64,000 nt of DNA from Mesorhizobium sophorae (GTDB taxonomy: Bacteria > Pseudomonadota > Alphaproteobacteria > Rhizobiales > Rhizobiaceae): NCBI RefSeq assembly GCF_002270415.1, contig NZ_NNRI01000009.1:1-64000 (forward strand), given 5' to 3'. Under the pieces are notes generated by a model. It was not told where the DNA came from. It saw nothing but the letters and a program-made list of their open reading frames with translations, and ran no database searches. This document shows, piece by piece, positions 49,415 to 58,463 of this stretch. A program made the translations under genes and the position numbers. The first letter of the stretch is position 1; each line of letters begins with the position of its first letter.

Positions 49415-50986
49415 TCAGATCGTCTTGGCCGACATCTGCGCGGCGATGTAATCGGCCTGGCGGATCGCCAGCGACACGATCGTCAAGGTCGGGTTTTCGG
49501 CGGCACCCGTCGTGAACTGGCTGCCGTCCGACACGAACAGATTCTTGATGTCGTGCGTCTGGCCATGCTTGTTGACGACGCCGTCGGCCGCCTTCTCGCT
49601 CATCCGGTTGGTGCCGAGATTGTGGGTCGACGGATAGGGCGGCGTCGGGAAGGTGCGCGTGGCGCCGACCGCGGCGTAAAGCGCCGAGGCCTGCTTGTAG
49701 GCATGGTTGCGCATCGCGGTGTCGTTCGGGTGATCGTCGAAATGCACGTCGGCGATCGGCATGCCGTGCTCGTCCATCATGTCGGCATGCAGCGTGATGC
49801 GGTTCTCCGCGCGCGGCATGTCCTCGCCGACGATCCACAGCCCGGCCATGTGGTCGTAGTGGTCGAGCGCCGTGGTGAACGAGCGGCCCCAGGCCCCTGG
49901 ATCGAGGAAGGCCGCCATGAAGGGCAGGCCGAGCGACAGCGTTTCGAACTCGTAGCCACCGACGAAGCCGCGTGACGGATCATGGCGCGCCTCGTCGCGG
50001 ATGATGCCAGCCATGGTGGTGCCGCGATACATGTGCACCGGTTTGTCGAAGATTGCATAGACCGAGCCCGTGGTGTGGCGCATGTAGTTCTTGCCCACCT
50101 GCCCCGATGAGTTGGCAAGGCCGTCGGGGAATTTGCCCGACGACGAATTGAGCAGCAGCCGCGGGCTTTCGATTGAGTTGCCGGCGACGGCGACGATACG
50201 GGCTTTCTGCTCCTGCAGCTTGCCGTCCTTGTCGGCGTAGACCACGCCGGTCACCTTGCCCGAGGCGTCATGGTTGATCTTGATCGCCATGGCGTTCGGC
50301 CTGACCTCGAGATGGCCTGTTGCCTCGCCCTTGGGGATCTCGGTGTAGAGCGTCGACCATTTGGCGCCCCATTTGCAGCCCTGGAAGCAGAAGCCGGTTT
50401 GCTGGCAGGACAAGCGGTCGTCGCGCTCGACCGAGTTGATGGCCATGTTACCGGTGTGGCATTCCTTGTAGCCGAGCTTGTCGGCGCCAGCCTTCAACAC
50501 CTTGAAATTGTTGTTGCCCGGCAATCTCGGCCAGTCATTGGTGCCGGTGACACCCATCTTGGCTTCGGCCTTGGCATAGTAAGGCTCCATCTCTGCCAGC
50601 GTGATCGGCCAGTCGAGCAGATTGGCGCCCTCCAGTTTGCCGTAGGTCGACAGCGTCTTGAACTCGTGCTCCTGGAAACGCAGCGACGCTCCGGCCCAAT
50701 GGGTCGTCGACCCCCCGACCGACTTGACGATCCAGGCCGGCAGGTTCGGAAAATCCTTGGCCACACGCCAGTCGCCGGAGGTGGTGCGCTTGTCCTTCCA
50801 GGCGAGTTGGGTGAACGAATCCCACTCGTCGTTGACAAACTCCTCATATTCGTGGCGCGCGCCGGCCTCCAGGATGACGACGTCGACACCCTTCTGGGCA
50901 AGTTCGTTGCCCAGCGTACCGCCGCCGGCGCCCGAGCCGATGATGACGACCACGCCGTCGTTGTTCAGGTCAAATGCTGTTGCCAT
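49415..50986 (-). CDS. GMC-family dehydrogenase, FAD subunit
   Basis: A 523-residue FAD oxidoreductase of the glucose-methanol-choline family, like gluconate 2-dehydrogenase or related sugar dehydrogenases. FAD loop GSGAGGGTLGNELA begins at about residue 17; the C-terminal GMC domain includes STHNLGTNRMS (His-Asn active site) and NLFVSDGSQFTTG. ATG 50986 follows GGGAGGAAACC. It has no signal peptide; it probably rides out through Tat with the smaller subunit encoded just upstream. Substrate not readable. Confidence 0.86.
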   Translation of the reverse strand: MATAFDLNNDGVVVIIGSGAGGGTLGNELAQKGVDVVILEAGARHEYEEFVNDEWDSFTQLAWKDKRTTSGDWRVAKDFPNLPAWIVKSVGGSTTHWAGASLRFQEHEFKTLSTYGKLEGANLLDWPITLAEMEPYYAKAEAKMGVTGTNDWPRLPGNNNFKVLKAGADKLGYKECHTGNMAINSVERDDRLSCQQTGFCFQGCKWGAKWSTLYTEIPKGEATGHLEVRPNAMAIKINHDASGKVTGVVYADKDGKLQEQKARIVAVAGNSIESPRLLLNSSSGKFPDGLANSSGQVGKNYMRHTTGSVYAIFDKPVHMYRGTTMAGIIRDEARHDPSRGFVGGYEFETLSLGLPFMAAFLDPGAWGRSFTTALDHYDHMAGLWIVGEDMPRAENRITLHADMMDEHGMPIADVHFDDHPNDTAMRNHAYKQASALYAAVGATRTFPTPPYPSTHNLGTNRMSEKAADGVVNKHGQTHDIKNLFVSDGSQFTTGAAENPTLTIVSLAIRQADYIAAQMSAKTI

Positions 50987-51033
50987 GGTTTCCTCCCATG
51001 ATTTTCTGTTTGCGGGTTCAAGAACGAACGGGC

Positions 51034-51564
51034 TCAGAGCCACTCGATGTCGTTGAAACCGCGCGCGATGTAGCCGCCCTTGGAAAAGGACTCGCCCTCG
51101 TAGCCGAAGATCGGCCAGACCTCTTTCTGGTTGTAGAGGCTGACGACGAGGCCGCCACGGATGGCCTGGAAGAACGGCGTCGCCTCGATCTGCTTCAGCA
51201 CCGCGACGCGCTGCTCCTCCCAGCCAAGGCCCCGGTAGCCTCCGTCCCCAGACTTCTTGTCGAGGTCGGCGATACCGTCTTCGATCATCGTCTTGTAGGC
51301 GGCGTCCTTGCCGGCCTGCTCGTCATGGCCTTTCACGGCTATGGCGTAATATTTGTCGGGAACCTGATCATGCGGATAGATGTCGCGCGCCATCTGGATC
51401 AGCGTCGCCATCGTTTCGGGCTTGAGCGCCGATGTCTCGAGCCCCCAGGCATGTTCGGGGCTGATGACCGCGCTGCCGGAAATGACGAGCAGCGCACCAA
51501 TGCCACCGCGTTTGAGAAGCTCACGACGTGAAAGTCCAGGCTTCCCGTCATAGATCGTGACCAT
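51034..51564 (-). CDS. GMC dehydrogenase small subunit (gluconate 2-dehydrogenase subunit 3-like), Tat signal
   Basis: A 176-residue protein with a Tat signal (LSRRELLKRGGIGALLVISGSA, about 11-32) and a mature helical domain with DIYPHDQVPDKYY, typical of subunit 3 of three-subunit sugar dehydrogenases. AGGGAGGAATATT precedes ATG 51564. It is 47 bp before the large subunit gene. No cytochrome c subunit gene follows, which is unusual for the family. Confidence 0.85.
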   Translation of the reverse strand: MVTIYDGKPGLSRRELLKRGGIGALLVISGSAVISPEHAWGLETSALKPETMATLIQMARDIYPHDQVPDKYYAIAVKGHDEQAGKDAAYKTMIEDGIADLDKKSGDGGYRGLGWEEQRVAVLKQIEATPFFQAIRGGLVVSLYNQKEVWPIFGYEGESFSKGGYIARGFNDIEWL

Positions 51565-51650
51565 AATATTCCTCCCTGCTTGCTGTTTGCGCCCCTTGAA
51601 GCGCGCCACAATCGACGTGCTTCAAGACCTTGTTTGTGCATCTCTCTTTT

Positions 51651-51680
51651 GTCCCAAAACCGCTGCGCACTTTTGGGCGA
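51651..51680. repeat. RIME-like palindromic repeat (copy 2)
   Basis: Thirty bp identical to the core of the repeat at 40678-40720, on the opposite strand. It lies between the VOC gene and the GMC operon. Confidence 0.75.
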
Positions 51681-51736
51681 AATGCTTCAGAGCGCCGTTG
51701 CTGGCGTCGCGCCCGCCGGTGCGGCCGCATCGTCTC

Positions 51737-52132
51737 CTATTGGAAGCGGCCTCCTCGTTGCAGAACCTCGATCTTGTAGCCGTCCGGATCCTCGATGAAG
51801 AAGAAGCGGGCGATCGGCGAACCGTCATGGTTGAACTCGACGATCTTCTTCGGGTTGAGGCCGAGCGCGCCGAGGCGGTCATGTTCGCTGTCGAGGTCGG
51901 CGATCGAGACCGCGAGGTGGCCGTAACCATCGCCGAGCACGTAGGGCTCGACCCTGCCCTTGTTCACGGTCAGTTCGAGCTCGAACCCGGTTTCGGCGTT
52001 GCTGAGGTAAATGAGCGTGAACGTCTCGAAGTCCAGCCTGTCGGCGACATCGAGCCCGAAGGCATTCCTGTAGAAATCGACGGATCGGGCCTCGTCGAGA
52101 ACCCGGATCATGGAATGAATTGCTTTGGCCAA
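51737..52132 (-). CDS. VOC-family protein (lactoylglutathione lyase-like)
   Basis: A 131-residue protein with HSMIRVLDEARSVDFYRNAFGLDV at the start and FFIEDPDGYKIEVLQRGG at the end, the hallmarks of glyoxalase I-type VOC proteins. His6, Glu53 and the C-terminal Glu are candidate metal ligands. It may be a lactoylglutathione lyase for methylglyoxal, relevant because the glycerol pathway makes dihydroxyacetone phosphate, but that link is only contextual. Confidence 0.85.
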   Translation of the reverse strand: MAKAIHSMIRVLDEARSVDFYRNAFGLDVADRLDFETFTLIYLSNAETGFELELTVNKGRVEPYVLGDGYGHLAVSIADLDSEHDRLGALGLNPKKIVEFNHDGSPIARFFFIEDPDGYKIEVLQRGGRFQ

Positions 52133-52362
52133 ATCAGTCTCCGCCCTTGTGTGGAGCCAATTATGGGCAGAGCGGGGAAAAGGTGGTGGCAGCCGGTTAC
52201 CACGCCCAAAACCGTGAACTGGCGATGCGCTTTAGGGGACAGGGACGAAAGTCCGATTGCCGTTCCGGCAATTTTGCCCGAGAATGCGCATGGGGACAGG
52301 TCGAGCAGTATCAGACCGTACGCCTGCCCGCCCAAGACCAACAAGCATGGGAGGTTTGTCGG

Positions 52363-52668
52363 ATGTGCAGGGTATTTGCGGGCCAGGACCCCGAAGGCTA
52401 CCGCCAGATCAATCGGTCGATTCGCATTGACGGCCACTCCACCAGCATCCAGCTTGAGGCGACCTTCTGGGCGTTGCTCGATGAAATCGCCGAAAACCAG
52501 GGCCTGACGACGCCGAAATTCATCTCCAAGCTTTACGACGAAGCCATCGAGATCAACGGCGCCATTCCAAACTTTGCCTCCATGCTGCGCACCACCTGCG
52601 CGCTGTATCTGCGCGGCCATCGGCCGGGCATGGATGAACAGGTGATGCCGAAGCGGCAAGCCGCCTAG
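52363..52668 (+). CDS. Ribbon-helix-helix domain protein
   Basis: A 101-residue protein with a C-terminal-type ribbon-helix-helix fold (INRSIRIDGHSTSIQLEATFWALLDEIAENQGLTTPKFISKLYDEA), a DNA-binding family common in alphaproteobacteria. GGGAGG lies seven bases before ATG 52363. It is divergent from the VOC gene and overlaps the convergent deoD gene by four bases. No toxin is adjacent, so it is not clearly an antitoxin. Function unknown. Confidence 0.8.
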   Translation: MCRVFAGQDPEGYRQINRSIRIDGHSTSIQLEATFWALLDEIAENQGLTTPKFISKLYDEAIEINGAIPNFASMLRTTCALYLRGHRPGMDEQVMPKRQAA

Positions 52669-53375
52669 CTGTCGACCGCGACAGCAAGCGCCAGCCGGCT
52701 CATATCGTTGAACAGGTCCTGGCGCTCGGAGTAGTCTGTCAGTTCATCGGTCTCGATGTTGTCAACCACCGTGCACATCGACAGTGCCCGAGCCCCGAAA
52801 TGCGCCGCGATGCGATAAAGCGCGCTGGTTTCCATATCCACGGCCAGAGCACCGGCTGCCTGCGCATCGGCAAAGCGGCCGCGTCCTTCAGGATGATAGA
52901 AGATGTCGCTGCAAACCGTCAGTCCGGCACAATGGTCGATGCCAAGTTCGACTGCCTTGGTCAGCGCGCAGCTGAGAAGTGCCGGATCCGGACCGGCGAC
53001 AGCCTTGTAGAGGCCGAAAACCTGACCGCTTTGAGCGCTTTCCGCCTGTGCCGATTGCGAGATGACTAGGCTGCGCAGCTTGGCCTTGGCCGTCAGGCTG
53101 CCGCAGGTGCCCGTGCGGATCAACGTCCGGGCGCCATAATAGTCAAGTAATTCATGCACATAGATCAGAAACGACGAGACGCCGATGCCGGTCGCTTGAA
53201 TGCTGATGGGTCTGCCGCGAAACAGTCCGGTAAAGCCAAGGGCGCCGCGTCGGCGATTGATGCAGCGCGGCGCTTCCAGAAAGGTTTGCGCCATCCATTC
53301 GGCGCGCTGCGGGTCACCCGGCAACAACACCGTGTCGGCGTAGGCACCCTTGTCTGCTTCGTTGTGTGGCGTCAA
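52665..53375 (-). CDS. deoD: Purine nucleoside phosphorylase (DeoD type)
   Basis: A 236-residue hexameric phosphorylase that splits purine (deoxy)nucleosides into base and (deoxy)ribose-1-phosphate. The start is a TTG at 53375 giving TPHNEADKGAYADTVLLPGD, which aligns with the E. coli DeoD N-terminus and follows GGGGGAG by six bases. Conserved: FTGLFRGR, RTGTCGSL and, near the C-terminus, DMETSALY and VVDNIETDE with the catalytic Asp. Confidence 0.92.
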   Translation of the reverse strand: MTPHNEADKGAYADTVLLPGDPQRAEWMAQTFLEAPRCINRRRGALGFTGLFRGRPISIQATGIGVSSFLIYVHELLDYYGARTLIRTGTCGSLTAKAKLRSLVISQSAQAESAQSGQVFGLYKAVAGPDPALLSCALTKAVELGIDHCAGLTVCSDIFYHPEGRGRFADAQAAGALAVDMETSALYRIAAHFGARALSMCTVVDNIETDELTDYSERQDLFNDMSRLALAVAVDS

Positions 53376-53463
53376 CCGCTGCTCCCCCAAGCCCGCCTGC
53401 CGTTTCAGCCCTCAATCATGGCGTTGTCACGGCGTCTTGCAAGGAAAAGAACATCAGGAGATT

Positions 53464-56037
53464 CTAATTCTCCAACACATCCTTGACTATCGTCGCCAGT
53501 TGCTTGAGCGAAAACGGCTTTGGCAGGAAGCCGAAATGCGCATCCGCCGGCAGGTTTCTGGCGAATGCGTCCTCGGCGTAGCCGGACACGAAGACGAATT
53601 TGATGTCCGGCTGGCGCTTGCGCAATTCACCAAGCAGCGTCGGTCCATCCATTTCAGGCATCACCACGTCCGAAACGACGATGTCGACCTTGCCGCCCAG
53701 CGCCTCGAACACTTCCAGCGCCTCGACGCCCGAGGAGGCCTCGTGCACGGTATAGCCGCGTGACACCAGCGCCCGCATCCCGCCCATGCGCACGGCGTCC
53801 TCGTCCTCGACGAGCAGCACCGTGGCCGAGCCGGACAGATCCTTGGCCGCATCGGCAAGCTTCACCGGTGCCGCCGGCAGATCGTCGGGCTGGCCTGCTT
53901 TTTTCGCTTCCGCTATATGACGCGGCAGGAAAATGCGGAAAGTCGAGCCCTTGCCGACCTCGGAATCGCAGAAGATGAAGCCGCCGGTCTGCTTGATGAT
54001 GCCGTAGACCATCGACAGGCCAAGCCCGGTGCCCTTGCCGACTTCCTTGGTGGTGAAGAAGGGTTCGAAAATCTTCTTCAGTACGTCTGGCGCGATGCCG
54101 CTGCCGGTATCCTCGACTTCGACCACGACATAGTCGGCCGGGGTGAGTTCGCGGTAGGAGAAGGCTTTGCATTCCTCGGCGGTCACATTGCGTGTGCGCA
54201 CGGTGAGATCGCCGCCTGCTGGCATGGCATCGCGCGCGTTGACCGCAAGGTTGACCACCACCTGTTCGAACTGTCCGATATCGACCTTGACCGGCCACAG
54301 GTCGCGGCCATGGTCGACCTTCAGCTTGATGTCGTTGCCGACAAGGCGGGCCAGCAGCATTCTGAGATCGGCCAGCACGTCGGTCAGGTTGAGCACTTCC
54401 GGCCGCAGCGTCTGCTTGCGCGAGAAGGCCAGCAATTGCCGTACCAGCGAGGCCGCCCGGTTGGCATTCTGCTTGATGTTCATGATGTCGGGGAAGGACG
54501 GGTCCGACGGGCGGTGGTTGGTCAACAAAAGGTCGGACGCCATGATGATGGCGGTCAGCACATTGTTGAAGTCGTGCGCGATGCCGCCGGCAAGCTGGCC
54601 CACCGCCTGCATCTTCTGGCTTTGCGCCATCTGCCCTTCGAGCGCCTTCTGCTCCGTCGTCTCGACGGCGTAGACGATCGCCGACTCCTCGGCCCCCTCG
54701 CCGCCGGTGCCGTCGGCGACCGCGTTGACGTAGAAACGGATGTGCCGGTCGTCGTTGCCGGGCAGCAAGGTATCGATCGGCTCGATGTCGGCCTGCCGCT
54801 GCTGCGCTTTTTCAAAAGCGGCAGCGAAGGCCGGCCGATCGCGCTCATGGATCACCGTGTCGAGCCGCACGCGGCGATCGACGGCGTCCCGGTCGACGAC
54901 GGACGAAAACAGCGACAGGAACGGCGCATTGGTGCGCAGGATGCGCCCACTGTGGTCGACGCCGGCGATCGCCATCGGTGTCGAGTTGAAGAAGCGGGTG
55001 AAGCGCACCTCCGAAGCACGCAGGTCGGCCGAGGCGTCCTCGCCCTGCGTGCGGTTGAGCACGATCGTGCGCGTCGGCCCGTTGAGGCCTTCGCGGCTGG
55101 CCGAAACGCGGTGCATGAAGCGCACCGGCAGCGCTTCGCCCGTCATCGTCGTCAGGTCGAGATCGATGACCGCGTTGCGTGTCGTTCCAGGGTCGGCCTT
55201 GACCGAGCGGACCAGCGCCATGCCGTCTCCGGCCACGATCTCCGGCAGGGTGACGGAGCCGGGCGTGAAACTGGTAAGGTCGATGCCCAGCCATTCGGCA
55301 AGCGTGGCGTTGATGTAGGTGACACGGCCGTCCTGGTCGGCTGAAAAGAAGCCGGCTGGCGCATGGTCGAGGTGATCGATCGCCTTCTGCAGGTCGAGGA
55401 AGAAACGCTCCTGCTCGGCCCGCTCCTGCGAGATGTCGGCAAGCTGCCAGGCCAGCATCGGCAGCCGCTGGCCTGGAACTCTGAAGGCGCGGGCACGCGC
55501 CCGATACCAGCGGGCGCCGGGCTCGGCGCCCGGCCTAATGGACTGCGCGAGACGAAACTCGCCGTCGCCCGACTGTCCGTCGCGCAGGCCGGACGCCAGC
55601 CGATAGATCGTCACCGAGGCTTCGGGGACATCCGAGAGCAACCCCTCGACCGTCTTCAGGTCTGCCGCCGACGTCGCGCCGGTCATGTCGGCATAGGCCC
55701 GATTGGCGTAGACGACGCGGCCCTTGGTGTCGGTGACGAGAAGGCCCTGCGACATCGAATCAACGAATGCCTTCGAGAGTTCGTCACCGGTCGAGCGTGG
55801 CGTGATCTGCACGAAGCCGATCGCCGTGGCGAACAGGAAGCCGACGCCGATCATCGCCAGCACACCGAGCATGCCGAGCAGGAAAGGGTCGCCCAGGCGC
55901 TCGCGGAAAAGGCCGAAGACAATAGCGGCCCCGGTCAGAACGACGATGAAGATGATGAGCCGGGTAACCGCGCCCGGTCGCGTATTCTGGTCGACGATCG
56001 GTACCGGATAGAAATCGCCGCGCGCTTCCTTGGCCAT
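53464..56037 (-). CDS. cckA: Hybrid sensor histidine kinase CckA
   Basis: An 857-residue cell-cycle kinase. Two membrane helices (about 26-44, 52-76), PAS-like domains across about 90-460, phospho-acceptor His488 ([12 protein letters not shown]), N-box Asn600, G1 box DTGSG at 643-647, and a C-terminal receiver with phospho-acceptor Asp790 ([11 protein letters not shown]) and conserved Lys840. It feeds phosphate through ChpT to CtrA and CpdR. The receiver sequence and VSGYAEDAF are diagnostic. No adjacent ctrA or chpT. Confidence 0.95.
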   Translation of the reverse strand: MAKEARGDFYPVPIVDQNTRPGAVTRLIIFIVVLTGAAIVFGLFRERLGDPFLLGMLGVLAMIGVGFLFATAIGFVQITPRSTGDELSKAFVDSMSQGLLVTDTKGRVVYANRAYADMTGATSAADLKTVEGLLSDVPEASVTIYRLASGLRDGQSGDGEFRLAQSIRPGAEPGARWYRARARAFRVPGQRLPMLAWQLADISQERAEQERFFLDLQKAIDHLDHAPAGFFSADQDGRVTYINATLAEWLGIDLTSFTPGSVTLPEIVAGDGMALVRSVKADPGTTRNAVIDLDLTTMTGEALPVRFMHRVSASREGLNGPTRTIVLNRTQGEDASADLRASEVRFTRFFNSTPMAIAGVDHSGRILRTNAPFLSLFSSVVDRDAVDRRVRLDTVIHERDRPAFAAAFEKAQQRQADIEPIDTLLPGNDDRHIRFYVNAVADGTGGEGAEESAIVYAVETTEQKALEGQMAQSQKMQAVGQLAGGIAHDFNNVLTAIIMASDLLLTNHRPSDPSFPDIMNIKQNANRAASLVRQLLAFSRKQTLRPEVLNLTDVLADLRMLLARLVGNDIKLKVDHGRDLWPVKVDIGQFEQVVVNLAVNARDAMPAGGDLTVRTRNVTAEECKAFSYRELTPADYVVVEVEDTGSGIAPDVLKKIFEPFFTTKEVGKGTGLGLSMVYGIIKQTGGFIFCDSEVGKGSTFRIFLPRHIAEAKKAGQPDDLPAAPVKLADAAKDLSGSATVLLVEDEDAVRMGGMRALVSRGYTVHEASSGVEALEVFEALGGKVDIVVSDVVMPEMDGPTLLGELRKRQPDIKFVFVSGYAEDAFARNLPADAHFGFLPKPFSLKQLATIVKDVLEN

Positions 56038-56260
56038 GTGCCCCCTGCTCGTGAATTCCGGTGTTCCGACACCCGCCCTTGACCGGTTGAATCATATTCT
56101 CCTGGTCCGGAAAAGGCCTGGGCGGCAAATGTCGGATAAAAATGATATCTTCCGGCCTTCGGAGTTTTCAAGCTGTTCATCAAGCGCGGAAACGCATTGC
56201 GGTAGCCCGCCGCAACGGTCTAGTGTCGCATCACCTCCTCAGGGCAATCAGGGAAAACCA

Positions 56261-57007
56261 ATGCAATGGCTGGATAGCGTGGCGGGCCCCGGTTATGCCG
56301 CAGCACTGTTGTGGACGTTTGCAGCGCTTGTCCTGCTGGTCATCGTTCTCGTTATCATCAAGCTTGTGCGCAACCTGACGTTCGGAACCTTCGTTGCCGG
56401 CGGCAGGAACCGCAAGACGCGGCTGGCCGTCATGGACGCCACCGCCGTCGACAGCCATCGCCGGTTGGTGCTGATACGCCGCGATGATATCGAACATCTG
56501 CTGCTGATCGGCGGTCCGACCGACGTTGTCGTCGAACGTGACATCCGGCTTTCGGCGCCACGCCGTCCGGCGCTGACCGGAGATGGCGGCTTGCAGCCGG
56601 TGCCGGCCGCCGCGGCCCCAGCGGCGAAACCGCGTGCACCTCAATCTGCTCCTCCGCCGCCGGCCAGGCAGGCACCTGCTCCGCAGCCGGTGAATGCGGC
56701 GGCGCCCGCACGCCCGCGCCAGGCAGCGCCAGCACCGGTGCCTGCACCAGCACCGCTACCGAAGCCGCAGCCGACCAATGTCACACCGCTGCCCGCCTAT
56801 GGATCCGCGAACGCCAATGCCGTCAGGCAGGCGCCACCGCCGCCAACGCAGGACAGCATCGACGATAAGCTGATGAAGGAACTCGAAGTGTCGCTCGACC
56901 AGCCGCGTTCGAGCAGCCCGGTGAGCAAACCGGCGGCGAAGGCACCGCAGTCGCTCGACGACGAAATGACCAAGCTTCTGGGCGAACTCTCCAGCCAGAA
57001 GAGATGA
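56261..57007 (+). CDS. FliO-like membrane protein with Pro/Ala-rich tail
   Basis: A 248-residue protein with one membrane helix (about 13-38) and a small FliO-like beta domain (NLTFGTFVAGGRNRKTRLAV through RRLVLIRRDDIEHLLLIGGPTDVVVERDI, about 38-95). From about 105 to 205 it is extremely rich in Pro and Ala, then ends in a short acidic-to-basic segment. The ATG at 56261 follows AGGGAAAACC. It is annotated in relatives as FliO, but there are no other flagellar genes here and it sits divergent from cckA. Confidence 0.6.
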   Translation: MQWLDSVAGPGYAAALLWTFAALVLLVIVLVIIKLVRNLTFGTFVAGGRNRKTRLAVMDATAVDSHRRLVLIRRDDIEHLLLIGGPTDVVVERDIRLSAPRRPALTGDGGLQPVPAAAAPAAKPRAPQSAPPPPARQAPAPQPVNAAAPARPRQAAPAPVPAPAPLPKPQPTNVTPLPAYGSANANAVRQAPPPPTQDSIDDKLMKELEVSLDQPRSSSPVSKPAAKAPQSLDDEMTKLLGELSSQKR

Positions 57008-57065
57008 TCAGAATCTGACCTGCACAGCGGGCCGGGGAATTGGGCCGGGCGGGCGCGCCAACAAA

Positions 57066-57087
57066 AATGGCCGGAAAACCGGCCATT
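57066..57087 (-). terminator. Rho-independent terminator after dksA
   Basis: AATGGCCGG-AAAA-CCGGCCATT forms a 9-bp perfect stem. Read on the minus strand it is followed by TTTTTGT, so it terminates dksA; it may also act for the convergent FliO-like gene. Confidence 0.85.
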
Positions 57088-57139
57088 CTTATATCAACAT
57101 CGCCGCAAACCGTCATGAGCACAGCCCATGGGCTATGCG

Positions 57140-57556
57140 TCAGTCGTCGCGATAGACCTTTTCGCGGCGCTCATGCCGCTCCTGCGCTTCGATCGACAAC
57201 GTTGCGATCGGACGCGCATCGAGCCGCTTCAACGCGATCGGCTCGCCGGTCTCCTCGCAATAGCCGTAGGTGCCTTCGTCGATGCGCTGCAGGGCCGAAT
57301 CGATCTTTGCGATGAGCTTTCGCTGGCGGTCGCGGGCCCTGAGCTCGATTGCGCGGTCGGTTTCCGAAGAGGCGCGGTCGGCGAGATCGGGGTGGTTGGC
57401 GTTTTCCTGTTGCAGGATTTCGAGAGTTTCGCGCGCTTCGCGCAATATGTCATTCTTCCAGGTGACGAGCTTTTGGCGGAAGTAGGATTTCTGCCGTTCA
57501 TTCATGAACGGCTCGTCTTCGGAGGGTATGTAATCGGCGGTAACGATGTCGTTCAT
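57140..57556 (-). CDS. dksA: RNA polymerase-binding transcription factor DksA
   Basis: A 138-residue DksA: coiled coil (about 28-95) with the tip residues Asp57, Asp60, Ala62 (PDLADRAS) needed for polymerase effects, and a C-terminal globular domain (YGYCEETGEPIALKRLDARPIATL). Of the four zinc Cys of E. coli, only one remains: Cys100, Thr103, Ser121, Ala124. Such CTSA-type DksA proteins work without zinc. The ATG 57556 gives the usual length; an upstream in-frame reading adds an unrelated basic segment. Terminator follows. Confidence 0.92.
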   Translation of the reverse strand: MNDIVTADYIPSEDEPFMNERQKSYFRQKLVTWKNDILREARETLEILQQENANHPDLADRASSETDRAIELRARDRQRKLIAKIDSALQRIDEGTYGYCEETGEPIALKRLDARPIATLSIEAQERHERREKVYRDD

Positions 57557-57896
57557 TCGACTCACCCAAACTGCCCCAATTTTGGCGCCTATATATTCGC
57601 GGTCCGACGCCTGCACAAGCGCAATCGGCCGCTGTCTCACGCAATTGTTAATGTTCGGTGGCGGGCGCCTTTGCAGCAGCGAATGGTCGTTTTGATACCA
57701 AACTACGCTTCGACACTTTGGATCCCGTGCGACATGCTTTTCGAAGACCGGCATGATCTTCGCGCCGAAGCACAAGCGCCCTTTGCGGCACCGCACATCG
57801 ATGATTCGCTGTGTTTGAAGAACACGGGCCATTGTGCGCAGCGGCTTTCTCGTGGCTAATCCAGGAAGTTCGGCATTCGGCGTCAGCGGAGGTTGG
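57557..57896. other. Intergenic region between dksA and SixA-like gene
   Basis: About 340 bp with no convincing gene. It contains loose repeat-like sequence (for instance ACATGCTTTTCGAAGACCGG near 57733) and should hold divergent promoters. No RNA gene recognised. Confidence 0.4.
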
Positions 57897-58400
57897 GTGG
57901 GCACGCTTTATCTGTTGCGACATGCCAAGGCCGGCTGGGCACTGCCCGGCATGCGCGATTTCGACCGCCCGCTCGACGCATCCGGCCGCGCCGATGCCGA
58001 AATGATGGGCGCCGCCATGCGGTCCCGCTGCTATGTTCCGGACCTGACCATCTGCTCCAACGCCAAACGCGCCAAGGAGACGCTGGAAGGCCTGGCCGGT
58101 CAGACCGACACCGGACGGGTCCTGTTCTTCGACACGCTCTACAGCGAAGACGCTGCCGGTTACCTCCGCCTCATCCGCGACAATGGCGGATCGGGTTCGT
58201 TGCTGGTCATCGGCCACAATCCGATGACGGAGGATCTCGCCATGGCGGTTTCGGGCAGTGGCGACGAGACGGCGCGGGCCACGCTCAACCACGGTTTCCC
58301 GACCACGGGCCTAGCGGTCGTCCGCTTCGACGGCGACCTGGCAAAAGCAGCCCAGGGCGCCGGCCATCTCGAAGCGTTCCTGACGCCGGCCGATCTCTGA
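57897..58400 (+). CDS. SixA-like histidine phosphatase
   Basis: A 167-residue protein of the histidine phosphatase superfamily, nearest to SixA: LYLLRHAKAGW at the start (RH nucleophile motif, an RHG variant), ICSNAKRAKETLEGL near 55 and VIGHNPMTEDLA with the second His near 102. A GTG at 57897 with GGAGG four bases upstream is the likely start; ATG 57834 would add 21 residues without features. SixA removes phosphate from histidines of phosphorelay proteins; possible partners include phosphotransferase components, unproven here. Confidence 0.8.
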   Translation: MGTLYLLRHAKAGWALPGMRDFDRPLDASGRADAEMMGAAMRSRCYVPDLTICSNAKRAKETLEGLAGQTDTGRVLFFDTLYSEDAAGYLRLIRDNGGSGSLLVIGHNPMTEDLAMAVSGSGDETARATLNHGFPTTGLAVVRFDGDLAKAAQGAGHLEAFLTPADL

Positions 58401-58463
58401 CGCCATTTCAAAGCCGGGTTCCACAGCCTATATCGGGCGGACCGAAGCCCGAGAGATCACATT

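Noticed and set aside
52256..52275. Hairpin ATTGCCG-TTC-CGGCAAT followed by TTTT
   Set aside because: It lies between divergent genes, where a terminator has no obvious transcript to end; it may be chance.
52363..52668. Antitoxin of a toxin-antitoxin pair
   Set aside because: The ribbon-helix-helix protein has no adjacent co-directional toxin gene; the neighbour is deoD on the opposite strand.
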